Shown here: positions 11,843 to 23,050 of the stretch, one piece after another
Position numbering within the stretch: position 1 is the stretch's first letter
Layout of the letters: the number at the start of each line of letters is the position of its first letter
Origin: Cordia subcordata
Taxonomy: Eukaryota; Streptophyta; Magnoliopsida; Boraginales; Cordiaceae
Length of the DNA: 64,000 nucleotides
NCBI GenBank assembly: GCA_028554755.1
Contig: JAPTOF010000024.1
Coordinates: 4,216,001-4,280,000 of the forward strand
Direction of reading: 5' to 3'
Translations under genes and position numbers: made by a program
The notes under the pieces: model-generated
What the model was told of the DNA's origin: nothing
The model's input: only the letters and a program-made list of their open reading frames with translations
Databases searched by the model: none

Positions 11843-12592
11843 ATGTCTTCAATTCTTTCAATATTTGCGAAAAATCAGAATACTGTCAAAAACAGTAAGA
11901 AGGAAGAATATGATATTCCTAAGAATTTAGAATTGTTAAATAAATGGACAATCCCTAAGATAGAACCTAGGATGATATATTCCTTTGGTACTTTTGATAA
12001 ATTAAGTTTTAAACAAATTGTTAAAACTTGTGAAGAATCTGTTCCTATACATAATGAGGAATTGACTATCAAATTGCTTAGTCAAGATGACATTGATGCA
12101 TATACATCAGATTATAAGTTCTTGCATATTGGACTTGTTCAGGTAGCTTTTAAACCTCTTACATTATCAGGTTTACCTGAATCATTTTTAACTGTATTAC
12201 GTGATGCTCGTAATATGAACTGGCGTCAATCTATCATGGGTATAATGGAATCTAGTTTAGCTCATGGTCCTATATATTTTAATGCTTATCCGAATTTACA
12301 ATTATCTTTATCGGATATTAATATTCTTGATGCGTTAACTTTATATGTGAAAACGCATGGTTATAATTATCTGCCAGGTACAGAAGTTATTTGTATCTGT
12401 TATAGAGTGTATTTTAAACCTTTATATACTTTGAATCCAAAGTGTAAGTTGATGAATACAAATCAACAAGAAACCATAATATTTGAAACTAATTTTAATA
12501 GATCTAAAATAACAACTCGTAGATCTATAAGATGGGATGAAATAAACTTTCCAGAAACATGGTTAGCTGCAAAGATAATTCCAGCAACACCA
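11843..12592 (+). pseudogene. Component A movement protein, C-terminally truncated
   Basis: Starts at ATG 11843, 97 nt after the PBS. The frame is intact through the 30K core (FLHIGLVQVAFKPL, ARNMNWRQSIMG, GPIYFNAYPN, LTLYVKTHGYNY) and on to IIPATP, where the viral match stops and a TAA follows at 12593. About 250 of 364 codons remain; the Ser-rich C-terminal third is replaced by about 35 bp of filler and then component B ORF1 tail. The core alone is undamaged in this copy. Confidence 0.85.
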
Positions 12593-12628
12593 TAATCAAT
12601 AGGTATTATTATATTAGAGTTAAATTTA

Positions 12629-13588
12629 TGAAGAAGAAAATAAATTAGAAGCAACAAATACTTCTAAAAATTTTGAAAATAATGAAGCAGATTTATATAA
12701 TTTAAATAAATCTGAATCCTTAGAAATTATTAAGGTTAATAATTCAGAAATGATATATAATTCTGAATTAAAGGAATTAGATAATAATTCTAATGAACCA
12801 ATTAATTCTGAAAAATTTTATGAAGAAATTAAATCTGAAAGTAATAATTCAGATGAAGGATATAATTCTGAAAAAGAAATTTGGTATTATGAAGATTACC
12901 AAAGATATGAATTAGATAAAATTTCAGAAAATATTCAAAGAGATAATAACTTTAATACAGAAAGTTATATTCTGAATAATAATTCAAATAAAAATATTAA
13001 TCTAAACAATTCAATTGATAATATTGAATTAGAAATGATAAGAAATCTTTGATAAATAATTCAAAGAAAAATATTGATTTGAATAAGAATTCAAATGAGG
13101 ATATTGAATTCAGAATAGATAATGAACCTATAATTCATAATTCAAAGGATAAAATTGAATCCAATAAAAATGAAAATTCAATATTTGATTCTGATAAAGA
13201 ATTATTAATTCCAAATAACCTCAATAATCTGGAGGGAATTAAATCTGAAGATTTAATTAATTTTGAAAATAAAAAATTTGGAAATTCTGAAATAAATAAG
13301 TCAGAACAATCTAATGGATTGAAATTAAAATTAATTACTGAGAAAGAAATTTTATATAAGATTTCTGCTAACTCAATTGAAATTGAGGAAAAATCTAAAA
13401 ACAATCCTGATATAAGATTACAAGAACAACAAAACAAATTGAATAATTTGTTTCAATCAGATTTGAATAATCTGAAGAAAGAAATAAAAATTTCTTCAAA
13501 AAGTCTTCATAAAAGAGAAGATAATTCTAAACTAACAAATAAGTTAGAAAACCAATTTGGGAAAATTGTGAAGAATAATTGGATCTAA
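12629..13588 (+). pseudogene. Component B ORF1 tail, 5'-truncated
   Basis: Begins in the low-complexity tail (EENKLEATNTSKNFENNEAD, visible around 12630-12700) and runs to the ORF1 end. Dominated by Asn, Glu, Ser and Lys, with repeats such as NSELKELDNNSNE. Frame breaks near 13034 and near 13550 (an A lost in the GAGAAAACC stretch), so the natural last residues are not reached. The N-terminal capsid-like domain and zinc knuckle are absent. Fused to the A movement protein just upstream. Confidence 0.8.
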
Positions 13589-15285
13589 CAAAAAGAAATC
13601 CAAAAGGGTAAAAGAAAACCTCAACTTTAATAAAAGTTGGAAAAATTCAAAAAGAATTTAGGTTTGAGATAATAATGAAAACCTCTTAATTCTTATAAAG
13701 AAGAAAAGAGTTTTAATAAAGAAAAAGAAATTTTATCAATATAATTGATAAAAGATTTTATTCAGAAGGAATATAAAAGCAGTAAATATTAATAAAGAAT
13801 ATAATGCTTAATTTTGAATTGCAAAAAGATCAAGAGAATCTTGAGAACTCAAAAAATTTAGTTTTGAGAATGGTTTTAACCAGCAGTACTCAATTAAGTA
13901 CTAGAAAAAACAATTTCAGTTTTACTGGTTTTTGAATTTATTCAAAACATCATATTTGTGTTTGAATTTCTCAAGGACAAACATTCCTTAAAAACCTCAA
14001 AAAGTTTAATCGTTTGATATTTTAAATATTTTGTGAAAACCTATCAATAATATGAAGGTTTGTATTATTTATTTTGTAAATACTCTTTTATATATTGAGT
14101 GAAACACTTACATATTGAGTGAGAAATGTTCGTTGAAAATCAGTTGGAATTACAATCGTAGTTTCGTAAAAGTTCATGAAGCATAAGTTCATGATGAAGA
14201 CATATGTAAGCATGTTATAAAACTGATTGCAGATAATTCTGATCTGTATGAAGGTATACAGATGTTGTGATTTTGAAACAATATGTTTTGACCAAAACTA
14301 TATGTTTAAAAAATTCTATAAGAATTTATTGGTTCGATTTACATATGAAATTTAAGAATTAAAATATTCTTATAAACTAATTTGGTTTATTTGTAAACTT
14401 GATACAGTTTATTTGTTCAAGAAAATCTTGAAAAAAAAAATTCTAATATATTCTTATAAGTTATTTCCACTTATAAAGTGAAATTTCAAAAATCAAAAGT
14501 TTATTAAAATCTTAATAAGATTTTTGATTTGTTTTCAATATTCATTTGTGAAAAAATGAATGATTTGAAAAATTTTATCCAAAGATTATAAATCTTGAAA
14601 AATTCTATAAAAAAGAATTTTGGTTTGTTTATCGATATATTTTGAGAAAAAATGTCTCAAAAAGGATTTTTAATAAAAATTTCAAAACTAGATTGAAATT
14701 CATAAACTTATTTGTTTATGATATTATATTTTGAATGAATGAATTTTGAAATAATCAAAATTGTTATATTGAGAAAATTTTGTTTAACCAGGTTTATTAG
14801 TTTGGTTTGATAAAAATTTCAAAATTATAATATTTTGAAAATTAATAAATATGAAAGATTTTTAAAATCTTTTGAAACAACTGAAAGTTTTATGTATCTT
14901 ATATACATATTTAATATATTTGATGCATAACGTATAAAGTATAAACAAAATAAAATTTATACTGAAAGATTAATTTTAACAGAAGAACATAATTTCTGAA
15001 AAATTTGTTATACCAAATTTATTAATTTCAGTTTTACAAAATAATTTCAAATGAATAATATTTTGAAATGATTTTAATACAATCTTGAGTTTATATATAA
15101 ATTTATTTTGACTAATACAATATTGATAATTGTATGACTTGAGTAACTCTTACCCGTCTGTGTTGTAAGAACAAACATACTATTATTTAGTATTGTTTTA
15201 TTTCAAAATAGATTCAAGGTATATAGAAAATAAATCTATATTTGAAATAAATTTCAATAATGAATTTTGAAAAAAAATAATTTTG
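13589..15285 (+). other. Component B noncoding region
   Basis: AT-rich stretch of about 1.7 kb with no credible ORF, conserved in all B copies (25223-26919; 39400-41134 minus; 55482-57203). It carries many short palindromes, for example around AAAATCTTAATAAGATTTTT and the TTTGAAA...TTTCAAA type. No transcription signal could be assigned. Confidence 0.7.
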
Positions 15286-15484
15286 TGTTTACCCACTGAA
15301 GAGGGGTTAGAATACTCTACAGCTAGTCTTCTTAGACCGGGAGAGGTAAAGACGAATCAATTCAGTTATAGTTGGAGGTTTACTAAAAACTTCTGAAAAT
15401 CCTATTCAACTGGGAGATGAGTTGAAATTACTTGAGTTGAAATTACTTTTTAACTGGGGAAAAGTTAAACCAGAATTATATTAG
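15286..15484 (+). pseudogene. Component B small ORF copy, broken
   Basis: Copy of the small B frame that in 57204-57407 reads LPTEEGLEYS to WGKVKPELY. Here indels near 15333-15375 (CTTCTTAGACCGGGAGAGG) interrupt it. A second half carrying a GAGTTGAAATTACTT duplication is still readable. Function unknown. Confidence 0.5.
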
Positions 15485-15763
15485 ATTTTGGTGAGTTACA
15501 GACTAATGCAGTCTGAGAAATATCCCAGAGAGAAAAAAAAAATCTGAAAATAAAGATATTCAGAGAGAAAAGAATATTTGAGAAAATATTTGAAAATCAA
15601 GAAGAGAAAATTTTTGCAACAATAAAGAAAAATAGAAAAGAAAAGAAAAGAATTTTGGAAAGAAGAAGTTTCTGTAGGAAGATTAAAGCTGTAACAGGTA
15701 CTTCCAGGAAAATTTTCAGAAACCAAGATCTTTGTGAACCCAAGCCGAAATTGTTGTTGTGAA

Positions 15764-15982
15764 ATGGCGTTTAGGGTGTTAGGCAAAGTGGTAATTGATA
15801 TACTTCCTACCAAGGTAAATCCTATGGCAGCAATAAAATTTTCTGGGAAAATTCTGAAAGAAAAAATTCGTATTCTGAAAAAAAAAAAAAATTTGCAGAA
15901 GAAAAGAAGAAGAAAGAAGAATAAAAAATTCTTGAGGAAAATAAAAAATAATTTGCAGAAAAAGAATATATTTGCAGAATAA
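15764..15982 (+). CDS. Component B small Lys-rich ORF
   Basis: ATG 15764 to stop at 15980-15982, 72 residues: MAFRVLGKVVIDILPTKVNP, then KFSGKIL, then a long Lys/Arg-rich tail. The first 30 or so residues recur in all B copies (17662, 19582, 27434, 57693 plus; 38909 minus) but the tail varies with homopolymer indels. I do not recognise it. It could be a small basic nucleic-acid-binding protein or a chance frame; only the conserved ATG and N-terminus argue for coding. Confidence 0.35.
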   Translation: MAFRVLGKVVIDILPTKVNPMAAIKFSGKILKEKIRILKKKKNLQKKRRRKKNKKFLRKIKNNLQKKNIFAE

Positions 15983-16439
15983 AATATATTGTTGTAATAT
16001 GAAGATCAGTTATATGAACTGATGATGAAATGAAGATCAGCCTTATTGAGTGATGATAAGGAAAAATACAAGAGGTGTTTAGATATAGAACAATAAAGAT
16101 TTGCAGTTTTGAAGGTGGTAGAATATGGTACTACTACAGAAAGAAGAATTGAAGAATCATTTATAATGATGATTGAAGAAGAAGAATCATATCTATTGAC
16201 GATCATGAAGATAAATGATTGTTGAGGAAGATGATGAACAGAAGCAACTATTATTGTTGTTGACAAGTTCTTGATAGAATAATTCTGAACGAGATAAAGT
16301 TTGGGAAAAAGAATAGTAAATGTCATCATAATGGTGAAAGCAGTCATAATGATCATGATAAATGATGATGTCGAGACAGCTGGCAGAAAGGAACTGTTTC
16401 AACAATACAGCTGAATAAGAAGCTGAAGAAAGAATCTGA

Positions 16440-16700
16440 GAAGATTTGTCGTATCAAGACAAATGACGAGAAGATTTGTCAATATTAGGCAAACAGTTCT
16501 ACTATTCATAGATAGTGGAATTTACTGTTCATAAACAGTAATTTACTTTTTACTGTTTGTAGATAGGATGTGTCTACGGATCTGAAATGTTTGGAATCCG
16601 TAGAAAATTGTTTTTGATTGTTTTTGAAGTCCGAGCACATCAATTGTCTATAAAAGGAAGAAAGACTCGGATGCATGAAAATATATATAGGTAGAGAAAA
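16440..16700 (+). promoter_or_regulatory. Component B promoter, array copy 1
   Basis: TATAAAAG at 16649-16656 preceded by CAATTGTC and enclosed by TCCGAG (about 16630) / CTCGGA (about 16666). Upstream are GACGAGAAGATTTGTC (TGACG-type motif) and TTTACTTTTTACTGTTTGTA, shared with component A. A purine-rich stretch follows at about 16692-16718 and could act as a plus-strand primer. Confidence 0.75.
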
Positions 16701-17181
16701 GGAGGAAAAAGAAAAAAATATATACAGATACATATAGGAGAAAATTGTAAAAAATATTTTCTTATCAATAATATTTTGATGTTTTTGTTTTTCCCTACGT
16801 CTTTTATTTTTCTAACGCCTTCTTTCCTTATCTTTATCAGATAAGAATTCTATTCCATTTTCACGCAATAAATTATATAATTGCTTCATCTTTTCTGAAA
16901 AATTTGTTATACCAAATTTATTAATTTCAGTTTTACAAAATAATTTCAAATGAATAATATTTTGAAATGATTTTAATACAATCTTGAATTTATATATAAA
17001 TTTATTTTGACTAATACAATATTGATAATTGTATGATTTGAGTAACTATTTCATGAATTAGTATTAAGAACAAACATACTATTATTTAGTATTGTTTTAT
17101 TTCAAAATAGATTCAAGGTATATAGAAAATAAATCTATATTTGAAATAAATTTCAATAATGAATTTTGAAAAAAAATAATT

Positions 17182-17370
17182 TTGTGTTTACCCACTGAAG
17201 AGGGGTTAGAATACTCTACAGCTAGTCCTCTTAGACCAGTGAGAGGTAAAGACGAATCAATTCTGGTTATAGTTGGAGGTTTACTAAAAACTTCTGAAAA
17301 TCCTATTCAACTGGGAGATGAGTTGAAATTACTTTTTAACTGGGGAAAAGTTAAACCAGAATTATATTAA
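17182..17370 (+). CDS. Component B small ORF, array copy
   Basis: Open frame without an in-frame ATG (the first codons are GTG TTT...), reading LPTEEGLEYSTASPLRPV and ending WGKVKPELY. Same as 19104-19292 and close to 57204-57407. The sequence looks protein-like (ESILVIVGGLLK) but no family is recognised. It may be an exon or part of a frame reached by another mechanism. Confidence 0.35.
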   Translation: MCLPTEEGLEYSTASPLRPVRGKDESILVIVGGLLKTSENPIQLGDELKLLFNWGKVKPELY

Positions 17371-18570
17371 ATTTTGGTGAGTTACAGACTAATGCAGTCT
17401 GAGAAATATCCCAGAGAGAAAAAAAATCTGAAAATAAAGATATTCAGAGAGAAAAGAATATTTGAGAAAATATTTGAAAAAAAAAAATATTTGAAAATCA
17501 AGAAGAGAAAATTTCTGCAACAATAAAGAAAAATAGAAAAGAAAAGAAAAAATTTTGGAAAGAAGAAGTTTACATGGAAGATTAAAGTCAGAATGTGTAC
17601 TTCCAGAAAATTATCGAAACCAAGATCTTGTGAACCCGCAAGCCGAAATTGTTGTTGTGAAATGGCGTTTACGGTGTTAGGCAAAGTGGTAATTGATATA
17701 CTTCCTACCAAGGTAAATCCTATGGCAGCAATAAAATTTTCTGGGAAAATTCTGAAAGAAAAAATTCGTATTCTGAAAAAAACAAAAAAATTTGCAGAAG
17801 AAAAGAAGAAGAAAGAAGAATAAAAAATTCTTGAGGAATAAAGAAGAATAAAATATTCTTGAGGAAAATCAAAAATAATCTGCAGAAAAGAATATATTTG
17901 CAGAATAAAATATATTGTTGTAATATGAAGATCGATTATATGAACTGAGGATGAAATGAAGATCACCTTATTGAGTGATGATAAGGAAAAATACAAGAGC
18001 TGTTCAGATATAGAACAATGAAGATTTGCGCTTTGAAGGTGGTAGAATATGGTAATCGCTACGTAAAGAAGAATTGAAGAATCATTTATAATGATGATTG
18101 AAGAAGAAGAATCATATCTATTGACGATCATGAAGATAAATGATTGTTGAGGAAGATGATGAACAGAAGCAACTATTATTGTTGTTGACAAGTTGCTGAT
18201 AGAATAATTCTGAACGAGATAAAGTTTGGGAAAAAGAATAGTAAATGTCATCATAATGGTGAAAGCAGTCATAATGATCATGATAAATGATGATGTCGAG
18301 ACAGCTGGCAGAAAGGAACTGTTTCAACAATACAAACTGAATAAGAAGTCAAGAAAGAATCGAGAAGATTTGTCGTATCAAGACAAATGACGAGAAGATT
18401 TGTCAATATTAGGCAAACAGTTCTACTATTCATAGATAGTGGAATTTCTTGTTCATAAAGTAATTTACTTTTTACTGTTTGTAGATAGGATGTGTCTGCG
18501 GATCTGAAATGTTTGGAATCCGTAGAAAATTGTTTTTGATTGTTTTTGAAGTCCGAGCACATCAATTGTC

Positions 18571-18578
18571 TATAAAAG
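18571..18578 (+). promoter_or_regulatory. Component B TATA box, array copy 2
   Basis: TATAAAAG in the same context as 16649, with flanking TCCGAG/CTCGGA inverted repeat intact. Confidence 0.75.
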
Positions 18579-19103
18579 GAAGAAAGACTCGGATGCATGA
18601 AAATATATATAGGTAGAGAAAAGGAGGAAAAAGAAAAAAATATATACAGATACATATAGGAGAAAATTGTAAAAAATATTTTCTTATCAATAATATTTTG
18701 ATGTTTTTGTTTTTCCCTACGTCTTTTATTTTTCTAACGCCTTCTTTCCTTATCTTTATCAGATAAGAATTCTATTCCATTTTCACGCAATAAATTATAT
18801 AATTGCTTCATCTTTTCTGAAAAATTTGTTATACCAAATTTATTAATTTCAGTTTTACAAAATAATTTCAAATGAATAATATTTTGAAATGATTTTAATA
18901 CAATCTTGAATTTATATATAAATTTATTTTGACTAATACAATATTGATAATTGTATGATTTGAGTAACTCTTTCCTGTCTGTGTTGTAAGAACAAACATA
19001 CTATTATTTAGTATTGTTTTATTTCAAAATAGATTCAAGGTATATAGAAAATAAATCTATATTTGAAATAAATTTCAATAATGAATTTTGAAAAAAAATA
19101 ATT

Positions 19104-19292
19104 TTGTGTTTACCCACTGAAGAGGGGTTAGAATACTCTACAGCTAGTCCTCTTAGACCAGTGAGAGGTAAAGACGAATCAATTCTGGTTATAGTTGGAG
19201 GTTTACTAAAAACTTCTGAAAATCCTATTCAACTGGGAGATGAGTTGAAATTACTTTTTAACTGGGGAAAAGTTAAACCAGAATTATATTAA
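19104..19292 (+). CDS. Component B small ORF, array copy
   Basis: Identical reading to 17182-17370 (LPTEEGLEYS to VKPELY), again lacking an ATG. Copies in the next unit (21020-21190) are broken by several small indels. Confidence 0.35.
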   Translation: MCLPTEEGLEYSTASPLRPVRGKDESILVIVGGLLKTSENPIQLGDELKLLFNWGKVKPELY

Positions 19293-20487
19293 ATTTTGGT
19301 GAGTTACAGACTAATGCAGTCTGAGAAATATCCAGAGAGAAAAAATATGAAAATAAAGATATTCAGAGAGAAAAGAATATTTGAGAAAATATTTAAAAAA
19401 AAATATTTGAAAATCAAGAAGAGAAAATTTCTGCAACAATAAAGAAAAATAGAAAAGAAAAGAAAAGAATTTTGGAAAGAAGAAGTTTCTGTTGGAAGAT
19501 TAAAGCTGTAACAGGTACTTCCAGGAAAATTATCAGAAACCAAGATGCTGTGAACCCGCAAGCCGAAATTGTTGTTGTGAAATGGCGTTTACGGTGTTAG
19601 GCAAAGTGGTAATTGATATACTTCCTACCAAGGTAAATCCTATGGCAGCAATAAAATTTTCTGGGAAAATTCTGAAAGAAAAAATTCGTATTCTGAAAAA
19701 AACAAAAAAATTTGCAGAAGAAAAGAAGAAGAAAGAAGAATAAAAAATTCTTGAGGAATAAAGAAGAATAAAATATTCTTGAGGAAAATCAAAAATAATC
19801 TGCAGAAAAAGAATATATTTGCAGAATAAAATATATTGTTGTAATATGAAGATCAGTTATATGAACTGAGGATGAAATGAAGATCAGCCTTATTGAGTGA
19901 TGATAAGGAAAAATACAAGAGCTGTTCAGATATAGAACAATGAAGATTTGCAGTTTTGAAGGTGGTAGAATATGGTACTGCTACAGAAAGAAGAATTGAA
20001 GAATCATTTATAATGATGATTGAAGAAGAAGAATCATATCTATTGACGATCATGAAGATAAATGATTGTTGAGGAAGATGATGAACAGAAGCAACTATTA
20101 TTGTTGTTGACAAGTTCTTGATAGAATAATTCAACGAGATAAAGTTTGGGAAAAGAATAGTAAATGTCATCATAATGGTGAAAGCATCATAATGATCATG
20201 ATAAATGATGATGTCGAGACAACCGCGTAAAGGAACTGTTTCAACAATACAATTGAATAAGAAGTGAAGAAAGAATCGAGAAGATTTGTCGATCAAGACA
20301 AATGACGAGAAGATTTGTCAATATTAGGCAAACAGTTCTACTATTCATAGATAGTGGAATTTACTGTTCATAAACAGTAATTTACTTTTTACTGTTTGTA
20401 GATAGGATGTGTCTGCGGATCTGAAATGTTTGGAATCCGTAGAAAATTGTTTTTGATTGTTTTTGAAGTCCGAGCACATCAATTGTC

Positions 20488-20495
20488 TATAAAAG
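20488..20495 (+). promoter_or_regulatory. Component B TATA box, array copy 3
   Basis: TATAAAAG with the usual CAATTGTC before it and AAGACTCGGATGC after it. Confidence 0.75.
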
Positions 20496-22401
20496 GAAGA
20501 AAGACTCGGATGCATGAAAATATATATAGGTAGAGAAAAGGAGGAAAAGAAAAAATATATACAGATACATATAGGAGAAAATTGTAAAAATATTTTCTTA
20601 TCAATAATATTTTGATGTTTTTGTTTTTCCTACGTCTTTTATTTTTCTAACGCCTTCTTTCCTTATCTTTATCAGATAAGAATTCTATTCCATTTTCACG
20701 CAATAAATTATATAATTGCTTCATCTTTTCTGAAAAATTTGTTATACCAAATTTATTAATTTCAGTTTTACAAAATAATTTCAAATGAATAATATTTTGA
20801 AATGATTTTAATACAATCTTGAATTTATATATAAATTTATTTTGACTAATACAATATTGATAATTGTATGATTTGAGTAAATCTTTCTGCTGTGTTGTAA
20901 GAACAAACATACTATTATTTAGTATTGTTTTATTTCAAAATAGATTCAAGGTATATAGAAAATAAATCTATATTTGAAATAAATTTCAATAATGAATTTT
21001 GAAAAAAAATAATTTTGTGTTTACCCACTGAAGAGGGGTTAGAATACTCTGACTAGTCCTCTTAGACCGGTGAGAGGTAAAGACGAATCAATTCTGTTAT
21101 AGTTGGAGGTTTACTAAAAACTTCAAAATCCTATTCAACTGGGAGATGAGTTGAAATTACTTTTAAGCGGGAAAAGTTAAACCAGAATTATATTAGATTT
21201 TGGTGAGTTACAGACTAATGCAGTCTGAGAAATATCCCAGAGAGAGAAAAAAAATCTGAAAATAAAGATATTCAGAGAGAAAAGAATATTTGAGAAAATA
21301 TTTGAAAAAAAAAAATATTTGAAAATCAAGAAGAGAAAATTTCTGCAACAATAAAGAAAAATAGAAAAGAAAAGAAAAGAATTTTGGAAAGAAGAAGTTT
21401 CTGTTGGAAGATTAAAGCTGTAACAGGTACTTCCAGGAAAATTATCAGAAACCAAGATGTGAACCCGCAAGCCGAAATTGTTGTTGTGAAATGGCGTTTA
21501 GGGTGTTAGGCCAAGTGGTAATTGATATACTTCCTACCAAGGTAAATCCTATGGCAGCAATAAAATTTTCTGGGAAAATTCTGAAAGAAAAAATTCGTAT
21601 TCTGAAAAAAAAAAAAATTTGCAGAAGAAAAGAAGAAGAAAGAAGAAGAAAAAATTCTTGAGGAATAAAGAAGAATAAAAAATTCTTGAGGAAAATCAAA
21701 AATAATCTGCAGAAAAAGAATATATTTGCAGAATAAAATATATTGTTGTAATATGAAGATCAGTTATATGAACTGATGATGAAATGAAGATCAGCCTTAT
21801 TGAGTGATGATAAGGAAAAATACAAGAGTTGTTCAGATATAGAACAATGAAGATTTGCAGTTTTGAAGGTGGTAGAATATGGTACTGCTACAGAAAGAAG
21901 AATTGAAGAATCATTTATAATGATGATTGAAGAAGAAGAATCATATCTATTGACGATCATGAAGATAAATGATTGTTGAGGAAGATGATGAACAGAAGCA
22001 ACTATTATTGTTGTTGACAAGTTGCTGATAGAATAATTCTGAACGAGATAAAGTTTGGGAAAAAGAATAGTAAATGTCATCATAATGGTGAAAGCAGTCA
22101 TAATGATCATGATAAATGATGATGTCGAGACACCGCGTAAAGGAACTGCTTTCAACAATACAGCTGAATAAGAAGCTGAAGAAAGAATCTGAGAAGATTT
22201 GTCGTATCAAGACAAATGACGAGAAGATTTGTCAATATTAGGCAAACAGTTCTACTATTCATAGATAGTGGAATTTACTGTTCATAAACAGTAATTTACT
22301 TTTTACTGTTTGTAGATAGGATGTGTCTGCGGATCTGAAATGTTTGGAATCCGTAGAAAATTGTTTTTGATTGTTTTTGAAGTTCGAGCACATCAATTGT
22401 C

Positions 22402-22409
22402 TGTAAAAG
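22402..22409 (+). promoter_or_regulatory. Component B TATA box, mutated (array copy 4)
   Basis: Reads TGTAAAAG instead of TATAAAAG, and the upstream arm of the inverted repeat is TTCGAG instead of TCCGAG. This is the promoter that would drive the full B unit at 22532-28815, and it is probably weakened. Confidence 0.65.
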
Positions 22410-22833
22410 GAAGAAAGACTCGGATGCATGAAAATATATACAGGAAAAGAGAAAAAAAAAGAAAAAAAAAGGGAAAAAAAATACAGGTAAGAGAAAATTG
22501 TAAAATATTTTCTTATCAATAATATTTTGATGTTTTTGAAAATATTTTGTTCATGATCTGCCCTAATATGGGGTAGAGATCAAGATGGATTATGGTAATA
22601 TCAACATACCATAATAGTATGTCTTAAGCTATACTACTCAGACCTTGAGGATAATTCTCAAATACTCCGCTGTCATGATTATTTCTTAGGAGTAGGATAT
22701 ATTTCTTGACAGAAAGATCTAAGGGAGCCTTATATAGGTATATCTCAAAGGAATTATTGCCCAGTTGCCGTTGTTGTTGTTATTGAAAAGGCGTTTGAAG
22801 GGCTGAGATATTCCATTAGAGTTAGATTTATAT

Positions 22834-23019
22834 ATGGCTGTAAAACTCCTCAAATCTAATCTGTTATCCAGAATATCGCCTAAGCTTAAGGACTGGTCTA
22901 TGTCCGCGGCTGAATGTTATTTGCGGCTGATCACCTGGGCCTTAGTACATAGTTGGTATCAGAGCCATGGAAACATGATTTGTAAGGTATGTTGTTATGA
23001 TATTTTGCTATTGCTTTAA
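22834..23019 (+). CDS. Component B upstream ORF across the PBS
   Basis: ATG 22834 to stop 23017-23019, 61 codons, beginning MAVKLLKSNLLS and ending CYDILLLL. It runs through the PBS (22954-22966) and stops 31 nt before ORF1. The same frame is intact at 53043-53228 and differs only by a duplication in the minus copy (43632-43396). It may be translated as a leader ORF or be fortuitous, since the leader itself is conserved. Confidence 0.4.
   Translation: MAVKLLKSNLLSRISPKLKDWSMSAAECYLRLITWALVHSWYQSHGNMICKVCCYDILLLL
22954..22966 (+). promoter_or_regulatory. tRNA-Met primer binding site (B type)
   Basis: TGGTATCAGAGCC, preceded by CACCTGGGCC and 14 B-specific bases. Shows that B carries its own start site for minus-strand DNA synthesis. 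Confidence 0.9.
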
Positions 23020-23050
23020 TCCATCTGTGTTTTGATCGAAAAATTTGATC

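Larger units (their letters stand above)
14994..22532 (+). repeat. 1.92 kb tandem array of rearranged component B 3' segments
   Basis: Four copies of the B segment from TTCTGAAAAATTTGTTATACC through small ORFs, promoter and early leader start at 14994, 16893, 18815 and 20728. The last three are each preceded by about 105 bp of inverted ORF1 (16787-16892, 18709-18814, 20622-20727; in reverse the FLSDKDK region). Offsets between equivalent leader bases (16781, 18703, 20617, 22532) are 1922, 1914 and 1915 bp. No polymerase or full ORF is present; each unit carries small ORFs and one promoter. The last unit runs directly into an unrearranged B leader. Confidence 0.9.
22532..23050 (+). other. Component B leader
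   Basis: Leader from TTTTTGAAAATATTTTG to ORF1. It contains the CAAATACTCCGCTGTCATG loop with a short ORF ATG-ATT-ATT-TCT-TAG at 22675-22689, the GTTGCCGTTGTTGTTG tract, and the end block CTTAAGGACTGGTCTATG to CACCTGGGCC, shared with A. A 61-codon upstream ORF spans the PBS. Confidence 0.7.

Noticed and set aside
16006..16405. Minus-strand frames beginning MIIMTAFTIMM and MLKQFLSASC, repeated in every B copy
   Set aside because: Two overlapping frames on the strand opposite to the B genes. Conservation is explained by array duplication, composition is biased, and they overlie promoter-upstream sequence homologous to A.
20647..20910. Minus-strand frame starting MFVLTTQQKDLLKSY
   Set aside because: Spans a rearrangement junction (B noncoding region plus inverted ORF1) and is broken by frameshift in the unrearranged copies.
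14994..22532. CRISPR-like or satellite array
   Set aside because: The repeat unit is 1.9 kb and made of recognisable viral promoter and small-ORF sequence; no short repeat-spacer pattern.
22954..22966. TGGTATCAGAGCC as part of a tRNA gene
   Set aside because: Only the 13 nt primer complement is present; no cloverleaf sequence surrounds it. It is a PBS.
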